From positions 20,375,753 to 20,439,752 of the forward strand of contig HG738138.1 of NCBI GenBank assembly GCA_000499405.2: 64,000 nucleotides of DNA. The letters are read 5' to 3'. Of the stretch, positions 1-12,100 are shown piece after piece. Each line of letters begins with the position of its first letter. Within the stretch, counting starts at the first letter, position 1. Source of the stretch: Onchocerca volvulus (taxonomy: Eukaryota > Nematoda > Chromadorea > Rhabditida > Onchocercidae). Both the position numbers and the translations under genes were made by a program. Under the pieces are notes generated by a model, which was not told the DNA's origin, made no database searches, and saw only the letters and a program-made list of their open reading frames with translations.

Positions 1-3000
1 CCTGGAGATATCGTTCATCATGCAGTAGTTTCTACCATTAATAACATTATTAACAATTTGGGACAAAGATGAAGAACTATTCAGGTTTGATCGTTTGCAA
101 AATGAAATATCAGAACAAGAAAAACAACTAAATGAATTATGGAAAAACGAACAACAGGAAAATAAGATTGAAGATTTAAAAAACGAAAGAGATAAAATTA
201 CAAACAAAGTAAACTATTAATCTTGATTTTTTTTCTTTTTATGATATGTATTACTGATTTCTCATAAGATCATGTTCTCATAATATTCTTAATTTTAGTT
301 CATTTCATTTTTATTATGTTTCAAGAAATGCTAGATTCAAATGCAGTACACTTTTTTGAGATAGAAATGCTCAAGAAAGAATACTATATGAAAGAAAATG
401 CTGAAGAAATTAAAAATAAAGTCAAACAAAGAAATGATGAATTAATGAAATTCGAAAAGGAACTCTGCATACTTAAAGACAAGCACCAGATTGCCTTATT
501 GGAAATATTCAACACCAAAGAGCCTGAATTCCCTCTGAGGTCAGTTTAATTTCTGCAGAATATTAGCTCCTTAAATGCTCTGAATACAAAATTTGATAAA
601 ATTTATGCGTTAAGGTTAAGAATGAAAAGGTTTTTTTTGTAATTGAAATGGAAACACAAATAAATCAAAAATCCAAAAAAGAATAGCCGTGATAATCTTG
701 CTAACCAAAATTAATAGAAATCAAATGATCTATCTGCACAAACAATTTTTTTTCCTTAACCTACTAAATATTATTAATACGCATTATATTCTAACTAGTG
801 CACATGAGCTAATTTCAGCTTTGGTTATTCTATTAATATTGGTAATCATGGAATGATTTATTTCATACGTATTTGAAGAATGCATGTGGTCATTTCAAAT
901 GCCATTTTTTTTTTAGCGAACGCCTCATCATCTATTCCCGAAAAGCAGAACAGAATTTATCAACAGCTGAAGATGAATTCAAAATTCGTGAAAAGGAGGT
1001 ATCCCGAGCTCAGTTTGTTGTATCACAAATTGGCCGAGAAGTGGATCAACTTTCCGATCAGATCACAGCCTATAGGCGAAAAATAACAAAGGTTGTTTTC
1101 TTAAAGAAATGAGACATGCTTGTCTAAGATATGAGTTTCAACATCTCTGGGTTTTGATATTCATATTTTGAAAAAAACTGAAACGAAAAAAGTGAATTTT
1201 TTCTTTGGTTTTGAGATTTAGTACTTTTATATGAACTTAAATAAGCACATTATTGAACATTGTTTTTCCGTTCTTGTAAAATTTAGAGGTTGCTATCTAT
1301 GAAAATCTATTTATTTGTAAAATTTATAGGTTGCTACCCATGAAAATGAAGTGGAAACACGTTTGAATGAAATCAGAACACTTCTTAGAAAATCGCAGCA
1401 AGATTCAGGACGTATCGATGGTTGTATATTCTTATATGAACAGTGGGAGGAAGAAGTCAACTTGGGAAAATGTTGCCCGCTTTGTGAACAATCATACAGC
1501 ATTGAAGAGGATTCTGATGTTCTTAAAAAAAAGGTTCTGATAAAAGGCATATAAATTTTATTGAATTTAAAGATTTAATAAGAGATTGGATACATAAATG
1601 AATATTTGGTATTTTGTGGACTATGGGAAACTTATAGAATTGTTTTCATTTGCAAAAATCTTTTTAATGGTGGTGTAATAAATAATTTAAAATCAATTTT
1701 CAGATAAAGCAGAAAAAGAATGACTTCATTAAAGATGCCGAAAAATTGATTCGTAAAGTGAAGGATTATGAAACGATGCAAAATGAACTTATGGAAATTG
1801 TGCCTTATGTTGAAATGCTGAAGCAATCAAGTAGCGAAAAAGAAAGATTGCAGGAAAATTTGAAAAAAGCAGAAGTATATTGCTTGTATATATTTTCATT
1901 TTATAGTCATTTCCTAGCTAGCATCTTTTTTGATTTTTATAAGCTTTCTCACTTCTATTGAAATATCGTATTTAGGAAAAATTGCGTGATTTGGAAGCAG
2001 AATTTGCGAAGTCGAAGTCTGAAAGAGATATCATTTTACAGAAGCTGAATGTGATTCGCGATGTTCAGGTGTTACTGTATTTCCATGTGGTTGTTCTTTC
2101 ATTTTGCTTTGCATAGCAATTGGAATCCGTTGTATTTAATTGAAGATGAATGGCATGTTAATATGAGAAACATGTATGATGAAACGGATATAAGTTTGTT
2201 ATAGGTTGCTGTGTAGAAATGCGTTTTTTGAAGTACTTTTTTTCAGTCAGTTTAAATTTGTTTTAGGTTGATGCTTCTTTGATGGATAACATTTGGAAAT
2301 CATTATCAGGTGCAAAGTACGATATAAAATTGTTGAAAGCAGAAATTAGCGATACTGAATGTACGAAGCGATCACTGAGTGATATACGAATCGAAATAAA
2401 AGAGAACGAAGTGATTAAAATTTATATTTTACAGAGTTAATTCTAGAAGATATAAATATATATATATTATTTACATGATTTTCATTAAAATCATTTTCTT
2501 AATTTTCATGATTTTTAGTGAAATTATTTTTGCATAATTTCCTCTTTGCAATAATTTCAACTTGTGGTTTCCAGGAACGATTTACCGAATTGATTAATAA
2601 ACTCGATATGATTCAGATAGCAGCTTCTGAAAGGAACAAACTCATTGAAAAAGTAAGTTTTTACCTCATTTAATTTTTGCCTTTTCAAATAAATTGTAGG
2701 TTGGAACATTCTAAATACGACGAAAATGGTAATAATACCCACGCTTTTGTAATGATAATTAATTAACTTTAAAACCATTATTATCTGCTTTGATAGTGGA
2801 AAATCCCAAAATACTTATTTTTATCTGATTCTTTTCAGTTAAATGCATCGAAGGAACTTCGCATTGCTTTAAATGAAAAAGTAATGCAGTTTGATTCAAT
2901 AAAAAAATTAATAGAAGTTAAAGAAAAAGAACTGGAAGAAAGTAAGCAAGATTTACAAAAGCTGAAGGCACAAAAACCGATTATTGAAGAAAAGTTACAG

Positions 3001-5624
3001 GTAACTGTTAGTTTTGTTTTTTCCAGTCTAATTATACATTACAAACTAAATAATACTGCATCATGAAAGATTGAACGGTAGATATAATATAAATTTGTGC
3101 GTTTGTGCAATAAAACTCCCAATAAGAATTCCAGAGATCATCATATCAATTTACATTTCATTATTCTCTCATTGTAGATGATGAAAAAGGAGCGGTTTGT
3201 TATACAAAATGAAATGAAAAATAAAGAATCGAAACTGAGACACTCATTACGAGATGCAGAAGATGCTGCAAGAGAATTGGGTATTTGTTGCTCATAAATG
3301 CAAAATATTGCTTTTATTTTCATGTTTGCTTATCTGTCAGTTTAAATATCATTTTTGACAATTTGTAAATTTTTAGAAGCAATAGATAAGAAGCTACATG
3401 ATAATGCTGATAGTTCTGGTGATTTGAAGGACCAAGAAAGGGATTTGTCAAGAATAACTATCAAAATTAATGCAAGCAACGCCAGAATGCGCAACTTAAC
3501 TGAACAAATTAATTGTTTGAATTCAAAAGTATGCATTTTATATTTAAACCTGCTGCCAACTTAAGATTTATACTTAGGATTTTACTATTCAGTTTAAAAT
3601 CATCAGATAAAAACATGTTTTTTTCCTACTGAACTTTTTTAAGCGATTTTGAAGCTAACATTGTTTTCTAGCATGAGCATAAACGTCGATTGGATGATCA
3701 ACTTCGAAAATTGGAATTACAAGAAAGGATCAAAAGTTTAAATGAAGGCCTAAAAGAAACAGAGTGGCATGGTACAGCAATCCCAGATCTGAGAGAAAAA
3801 CTGAGTTTACTTTCAAACGAAGTGAATGATTTACAATTGATGATCGAGAATAAAAGAGGTGAATCAATAATGCAACCTTATTAAAATAGCTAAAGAATGT
3901 TAATGTACAGTTTGTCGAATATTTACTAACCTTGCTGATGGAACTGCAGATCTGTGGCAGACATCGATTAATCTTTTTGTCTTTATTCCATACTGGTTTT
4001 GTAAGTAATTTTGTATTTTCGGTGAACTAAATGAGCAAAAGAAACGGTTAACGACAATGGAAAAAATTTTGACATCATCTGAATACGCGCAGTTCAAAAA
4101 CGAGTTTAAAAAAGAGATCGTGAAGAAATGTGTGATCAAAGGAGTTATAGAGGTTCTTTACTTTCTTGAGCAAAAGTCATTGTCGTTGTTTCCAATTTGA
4201 TAAGCATATACTGTTTAAAATTCTCCAATCCGTCTGTTCATTTTGTTTGTAGGATTTGACAAATTATATACGAGCAGTGGATGAGTCTGTTGTGAAATTT
4301 CATGCTCAGAAAATGGAAGAAATTAATGAAGTATTGAGTTCTTTATGGGAACAAGTATATCATGGCAATGATATCGAAACTATACAAATCAAGTAATTTG
4401 AAATTTTCTGCTGCTATTGAATTCATCTGATGGTATTATTAATTTTTTTTTTATTGATTTAAAGACCGCATGAATAATGCTTTAATATTGCTTTTAATAT
4501 TCTAGTTAAAACCTCCATTTGGTGGAAATCTTTGATATTTTATGTCAAGTATGAAATCAGTTCTTTACACAGTTTCCTTTGTACATTGATCATTTCCTTT
4601 TGTTTGAAGATCTGAAAGCGCTGGCGAAAATGAAAAGAAGAAATCATATAATTATCGCGTGGTAATGTATGTTGGTGGCACTGAAATTGATATGCCAGGA
4701 AGATGTAGCGCTGGGCAAAAAGTATGGCTTTTTTTATTGGCTGCCACTTATTTGTATTTATATAATACAAATTATTGGAAGAAGTAAGTTATGACTAGCT
4801 ATAAATTGCTCTTGTACAATGAATGAAGTCTTTTTAAATTTAAAACAAAAGAAAGTTAAATGAAGTGATTTCATCAAAAATATAGACCAGAATTATGATT
4901 GATAGAAGCACTATTTAGATGCTTGCATCGATATTGATACGAATTGCATTGTCAGATGTTTTCTGTGATAAGTGTTCGATAATTGCACTTGATGAACCGA
5001 CTGCAAATCTAGATGTATTGAAAGTAAGGTACTTTTAAAATTAAGGGTAGTTGATACATCCAAATTGCTTATTCTCTTCTCAGCTTTTTAAAGATATTCG
5101 CGAAAGGGTAGAATTATTTTTTGGATTTTGATAATTCATTTTTTTTTCATTTTTAGGTAGAGAATTTGGGTGACATGTTAGCAGATATTATTTCTGCGCG
5201 ATGTGCAAATAATGCTAAATTATTCCAACTTATTGTGATAACGCATGACAACCGTTTTGTGGAACATCTTCGACAACTCTGTCGACCGGAATGGGTTTAC
5301 TCAGTGTCGAAAGATGATGCAGGTTTGTTTCTAAAATTTGGTATTGGTAAATTTTTAATGAGCAGAGCACGCAACAAGACGTTTCAAATAAAAATATATT
5401 TACAGAGAAGTACTCTCATATTTTTAGCTTTCATTTCAAAACCGTTCTGAATTGATTTGATTTTCATATGTTTTTACATAGTTGCTATGTGACATATATA
5501 TTCCTTTTTCATAATTGATAATGTGTATAGTTTGATTAATGATTTTTTTCATTTTTTTTCTACAGGTTTATCACGAGTGAAACGCCACCGGAATTTGGAA
5601 GATGCAACTATGCGTGAAGGGTGA
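1..5624 (+). CDS. rad-50: RAD50 DNA double-strand break repair ATPase, 5' end outside the window
   Basis: RAD50 is the SMC-like ATPase of the MRE11-RAD50 complex, which tethers and processes broken DNA ends in the nucleus. The window starts within the first coiled-coil arm, so the Walker A exon lies upstream. About 17 short exons encode charged heptad-rich coiled coil. The zinc-hook motif CPLC is at 1474-1485, between the two arms. The C-terminal ATPase lobe follows: the signature RCSAGQK (exon ending near 4722), continuing as MLASILIR from about 4918, then Walker B and D-loop [12 protein letters not shown] (about 4978-5013), and the switch histidine in VITHD (about 5235-5249). The last exon (about 5566-5624) ends in MREG and TGA. 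The order hook, signature, Walker B, H-loop is diagnostic for RAD50 and separates it from SMC1-6. Exon borders were set by eye. No frame break was seen in the ATPase lobe. Confidence 0.93.
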
Positions 5625-6137
5625 ACAATACCTCTCTCGTAATGCTTTGTTTATATCCCAGATATTTTTATGAATTTTTTTTCTCCTTGTATGAAATTTA
5701 TTCTTTCATTTTATCACTTGAATACTGGTATTATTCTGTGCTTTCATTTTATCTTATTGTTATATGCTGATTTCTCCATAATTACGTGCATTTTCCAAGT
5801 TTCGTCGGAATTAAAATTTTTCTTTGAGTAATTCCTTATGTATTGGATTTGAATAAATTATTCGAATTAATCAAAATTTTATTTAAACTTTTGTTATTGC
5901 TCAAAAAATTCGCTATTTGTTATATCTATTTCATCAAGAAAAAAATGTCTTCGAGTATCATATTGTCACATTATTCATGATATTTAAAGAGACGGAATAT
6001 AGCGATCTAGTAAATATCGTAAAAAAATTTTTTGGCTTAGAAAAGAAAGGAAAAGAGTTAGTGTTTATAAATTATTCTATTGGCAATTCAAGTTTGGAAT
6101 ATTTGGTTGATGATATTTAGTGCATCAAAAATTAAAA
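5625..6137 (+). other. Spacer between RAD50 and Drosha with likely trans-splice acceptor
   Basis: This 513-bp AT-rich stretch holds the RAD50 3' UTR and the Drosha leader. A short open frame (5917-6120) shows no family features and ends at the gene boundary. An acceptor-like ATTTAG ends at 6120, 17 bases before the Drosha ATG, and could take a spliced leader. The short same-strand spacing would allow an operon, but the sequence does not prove one. Confidence 0.4.
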
Positions 6138-9100
6138 ATGTTTCCAAATTCTGGTTCAAATTTGTCCCGGATCAATTTGTCTCAACAAGCAGTTCGGCCT
6201 GTTCTGACTCCAGAAGTGCCGAGACTTGGTTGTAGTAGTTCGTTAGGTAATGTTTATGTGTAATTCGAGATGGAATTTTGTAGTTATCAAAAAGTATCAG
6301 CGGACCTTAAAAGTTTAGAATCGGTAATAGAAAATGTCCAGCAAAGTTGACAAAAATTAGTGTCTCAAGTGCAAAAAGTCGATTACTTTCCCAAGATAGT
6401 GTCTGAAAAAAAAAATCATCCTCTTGTGCGGAATGCACTTTGCAACTATCATTTTTCATATTATGCTATTTAGCAAATCTCACTCTTGCATTTTTACTAC
6501 TTAAACTTTGAAGTATCTAATATTGATTACCATCCAATAGGAAATGACTAAATCCGATATGTTAGATCTTATTTCACATTTCAATACTCAAATATAATAA
6601 TGTTAGAGTATTTCATTCATACATTATAATAGCTATTGAGATTGAGTTAAATACGGTGGGAAAAATGGAGAATCTTTCAAGTCCTTTATTTAATTCATGC
6701 ATTCATCCATCAATATAGCCATACAAAGCAAAACTTTTGAAATTTATTAGGTTATAAAGTATTTAAAATTATTGGGAAAAATTTGGTAACTTCAGGCACA
6801 ATTAATATGCTGTCTACAGCAGGCGGACAGGCGGCAGTGCCGCCATTAATTGTTTCACACACCACATCAGCCAATCTGTTTGGCATGAGACCACTGCTTC
6901 CTATACCTAATTCAGCAGAACAGGTACATTTTGTTTTTCGAAATTTTCTCTTCACAATGGAATTTTTTTCTTTGTTTTTGAAGAAAAAAAAAAAAAAACT
7001 CACTCTTAGGTTTATATAACTATAAAGAATATTTTTAGATACCAGATATTCATTATCGAATACGTCGAAATGCTGTCGGTTGTCCGAGACCTTTGTTTTC
7101 TGGTATGGGTAAGTAGTGAACTTCCAAGACTTGGCATTTTGAATTCTTGTAATGTATATTGGTAATCAAGAACTTATTAAAAATTCTATATTGAATATAA
7201 AGAAAATTCTGTGTTGAATATGAAATTGCTTAGAAAGATATCAGTGGTCATCAGCAATCGAAAGATCGCAATTTGTAAGACCGCCAGGAAGTAAGAACAG
7301 TCGATCACTACCCAGTCTGAGAGATGTCTCTTGTATTACAGCAAAACAGGTTATTTTGTGCCCATAAAGCTCTCTGAGAACTTTCATGCATTTTATTTCA
7401 TTGCTGCATTCCTGAACTTCTTAACTCCATAACTGCACAACAGTTTCCTAATCCCCATTAACTAATTTTTCAAAATTTGCATGCACGAGAAGTTGCGGTA
7501 TCTGATGCTACTATTCATATGTCAGTATCGGACTCTGGGACATCTTCTGCGAAACCATTAAATGTCAGCGATGAAGAATTTAAGTAAGTAAATGACTACA
7601 TTTTTAAATTCTAGACCTTGCTAATTTGGTGGAAGTCCCCATCTTATGATTTATGATGGAAAGATTAGTTTATGATAAACGCTTTCGGAGTTTTTTTTAT
7701 CTTTAGTTGTGACAGTAATGATGACGAACACAGAAAACACAAGAAAGATAGCTGGAAGAAGACGAAGAAACGGCACAGAAAACGAAGACGTGAGCAGTCT
7801 AGTAGTGGTGAAAGTGAAATAGAACAAGGTAGTCTTCATCATTTATTAAATTTTTTGTTAAGAGAAATTTATGGTAATGATGAGGAATTTGATTCACAAT
7901 CTATATAAATAAAAATGTGAATGTTCGTTGTTACTTTCAACGCAACGTTGTAACTTATTCACCGATTGCTTTGAAATTTTGAACAACATTGTATTCGGAT
8001 AGGCATGTGTTTCTGTATAGATATACGTACCTTTTTTTTATTTGTCACACTTGTGACAAAGTAAAAGTAAGTGAGCGGATTAAATCTATTGATAATGCCT
8101 ACTTTCTATAATAAAGTGTGAGGTCAGCCAATCATAAGATGACATGTTGGAGGAGGCGAAACCCCAAAGGATCTTTAACTTGAGTCAGTTTTAATCACAC
8201 AGTCCTACAGGAGCAGGAGTTGAAGTTCAGTCACATTCAATTTCTATTTTGATTGACTTGAAAAAAAAGTGACATATAAAGACGTTAAAATTAAATGCAA
8301 GTATGCGTGTCCAGCTGCAAAACGATCGATCACCTGAGATATTTTCACATCAGTTGTGAAAATTGGGAAGGAAAGATGCCGGTTGATCTGACCTCAGAGG
8401 GAATTTCATTGCCTGATAACTTCTGCAATTTAAAGACGTAAAAAAAATTGGTTGAAAAAGTATTTCCCAATTTCAAGTCAATGATAAGAATCATGATTGG
8501 CTGATTGAACGAGCTATTCTAGCGGACAAGAACAAAGACGTCGACGAACTTAACAATATCATTCAGTCCAACATTAAAAGCGAGGCAGTCACATATAAGT
8601 CCGTCGACATTGTTGTGGAAGCAGATGAAGCAGTTAATTATCCAACAGAATTTTCGGATAATTTGCCAGGGATGCCACCGCACATACTGCAATTGAAAAT
8701 CGGCTGCCAATTATCATGTTGCGAATTATCAGTCAGCCAAAGCTTTGTAACGGCACGCGTCTTGCAATAAAAAAATTAATGAGCAACGTCGTACAAGCAA
8801 CATTCTTGACAGGACCTTTCAAAAATGAAGATGTTCTGATTTCCTGCATTCATATGATTCCAACGGATATGTCGTTTCAATTTGAGAGATTGCACTTCCC
8901 AATTCGACTGATGTTTGCAATCACCGTCAGCAAAACTCAGGACCAGTCTTTAGATTTGTGCGGTTTAGATCTAGACTCGTAATTGCTCACATGAAAATTA
9001 TGTGTTGCATGTTCTAGAGTCTGCAAACCAGATAAATCTCTATATCTAGACAGACAAGAAAACAAAAAATATTGTGTAAGCACAAGCATTGTGAAATTAA

Positions 9101-12100
9101 ACATTTTAGAAACGTGCGCTTTCCCTTTTTTTCTTTTCTGTCGGCGAAAGCCGAAAGATATCAAGTAGCGTCACGACAATTATTGTAAACTAGGAGTGCT
9201 AAAGGTCAAGTGGCCCAATATAGTTTCAAAGGACGACAAACATGCTTGCAGCCAAGAAGACAAATATGTTTACCGCCAGGAGGATAAACATATTTACCAC
9301 CAAAACGCTCCAATTCATAAATAAACAAAGTGAGACCAACCAATCAAGAGGCGACACGATGGAAATCAGGAAAGAATGTGGAGCCCCGAAAATATTTAAA
9401 AGAATAGAATTTGGTGCTGGAATTCAAGCTCAAGTTCGGAGTTCTTAGGTCGATACAGCAATATCAAGAGTTCGGAGTTCAAAGCGACATTGCAGTAGCA
9501 ACAATCCGACAATTCAGTTGAGCAGTATTTATACGAACGACGAAGGAAAGAATAATCCAGTGATCAATTTGACTGGATATTCTTTGGTAATTTTTTGTTT
9601 CGAAGAATCACTCTTTCACCAATCAATAAAATTCTATTCTCAGTACGATTAGTTTTTGTTAGTCACACAAGATATAGAAGACTTTCCCGACATGTATTGC
9701 TGACCTAGGCGAGTCATAATAGCAGGAAGAAGCAATTCCTAGTCCAACCAGACTACGTACAAATTTCAATTCAATCAAATTTTTGTTCACAACATTTTCT
9801 ACTTAACCAGACTTTTCCACAGCAATGCATGTATATAAAAAGTATATAAAAAGATGCGCATATTCCAGTGCAATGTTGTATCAAGATTTCAAAGCAATAG
9901 AAAAGAATTTTCCGAGATTTATGATTTTGAACGAAAAAAATTTACATTTTTTTAAATATAGACTAACTGGACCCAGCCACGCAGCGCGTGGCCGGTCCAG
10001 CTAGTACTGCAATAAATGATTTGATGTACAGGATTAGAAATTTTAGCAAACGGAATAAAAATATAATTATGTATATAACTATGATATATTATAGCTGAAT
10101 GGAGAGATATAATTATATTATAGCTAAATGATGAATACTACAGCTGAATATAAAAATAATTATTAATGCTTGGGACAAGTAATGAAAATGTTCCGAATAA
10201 TTTATGGTTCAAAATTGTCTAGGCAAAGATGTCCCTCGCTGGCAGAAATTGACAAAGGAAGATTTTGTTGACACAATAGTGAGTGATACTGACGACGAAA
10301 TTGACCAGGTTGAACAGACTGTCGCAACGAGTGGGGTCTATTCCCAGAGCATTCCTGATGAAAAGTTTTATTACATAGTATATCAGTTTCCAGCTTCTTA
10401 TAATTTTATTAAAAAGTTTGTTTCTTTCTTCAAAAATAATTGTTTTATAAGCGTTTATGGATTACTTCTGACTTCTTGTTTACAGAACGATGTTGGTGAG
10501 AGTTGTGCTACTGAAGAGTTGAAAAAGCTTCATGAAAGATTCAGAAGAGAGGTTATAGAAAAAATCGCGAAGGAAAAGGAAAATCAACCAGAATCCAATC
10601 CTCCGGATATTCTCACATTTCATGATAATTGCAAATGTAAGATATGTTTTTAAATTATTTTTGTTTTTTGTTTAGTAAAAATAATAAAGAAAGAAGGCAA
10701 TTTTGAATTGTTATGACTCACTACGTAGTGATTTTTGTTTCAAAATTTTCCGGATGAAGGTGTACCAATGGCATCATATTACACTTTCAGGTGGTCATCA
10801 TTCGGATACCGAAACTGAATCAGAAAGTTGCGATTCTGACGAATGCATTGATGATAGTGATGAGAGAAGTGGCAGTGTATCTGTTGATGAACAACTGACT
10901 GACAATAAAGACAAAATCACTCGTGTAAAGATGAGTGAATCCAAGAAACATAGCACTGTTGCCAAACGAGAGGTGAATTTGAGAAATTTATGTTTTTATG
11001 GGTTATTTGCGAATACTGAGAATATGTATTACTTGAGAACAATAATTCATTTCAGGTTATTAGAAAACGTAACCATCCAGCTATTCTACATAGTGATGTT
11101 TGTTTCAACGAAATTGGTCAAATGAATGATGGGCCAGAATGTCGCTGTTCGTGGGCAGCTAAAAAGTCTGGCTTACGTCATAATAAATATGCTGGAGAGA
11201 CTGTCATCGAGAAATGCAATCTAAGCTCAAGGTTAGTGCTAAAATTCAGCTAATAAAACTTTTGTTGTTCTCTTTTTTGTATATATGTAAAGAAAATTCC
11301 GCTATTAGTAGATGGGAATAGATTTGATATTGCCGAAATACAATTAAAAATAGATCACAGCAATTAAAAGTTATATATTTTTTAGCAATTCACATCGTTT
11401 ATGGCACTATATACTTTATACTGAACCTAATCCAAATATTGTTGTTCGTCGTTCAACAAAAATCAACTATCATGATAGAACTTATGAGCTTGAAGGCTTT
11501 TCCGTATTTTTTCACAAGTCACTTCCATTGAATTTTCCCCAAACACCTTTGTCAAAGTGGACGAGTGAATATAACATCAAATTTATGGAAGAAAATATGC
11601 CAACGGTTTTTTTTTCATTATATATTTTACTGGTTGATTCTACTTTTAATTTTTATTTATGTTTTAGTATTTCGACATTTTTAAGTTAGTTTCTATCTCT
11701 GAGAAAAGTTTGAAATTCCTATTTTGTTTGAAATAAAACTTCAATGATTTAAAGGGATCTGGACTTCTTTCAGCGAACTTCTTATTACCTGAAAGTTTTA
11801 CAGAATTTTACAGTAGAAGATTTGGAATTATTTCATCATTATTTGTTTATCGATATTATGGAAATGTATGATTTGAAAAATTATCCTCTTGATAACATCG
11901 ATGGCTGTCCTTACTATCATTGTATGCCAAGATTTGTTTACAGCCTTCCAGGTCATTACTTCTTCCGTTTCTGCATTCTTTCAGTTGTTTATTTTTTCTT
12001 TTTTCTCGCTATATTTATGTAAAAAAAGTTCACCAATATGAAATTTATAGTGCAATTTTGCTACAATAATTTTTGAAATGATGATGTTTTCAGACGGTGG

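Larger units (their letters stand above)
7900..10004 (+). mobile_element. Helitron, about 2.1 kb, inserted in a Drosha intron
   Basis: Helitrons are rolling-circle DNA transposons that insert between A and T without target duplication, start with TC and end with CTRR after a hairpin. Here an A (7899) precedes TCTATATAAATAAAAATG at 7900, and the far end is CTAG (10001-10004) followed by T. The end hairpin is strong (see 9967-10000). Inside is a decayed helicase tail; the rest looks non-coding, so the copy is non-autonomous. It lies wholly within the intron between exons 7707-7828 and 10223 onward. Related 5' ends and internal segments recur near 33850-34900, 35870-36120 and 40130, so this is a family in this genome. 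Boundaries follow the terminal motifs and were not checked against an empty site. Confidence 0.85.
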
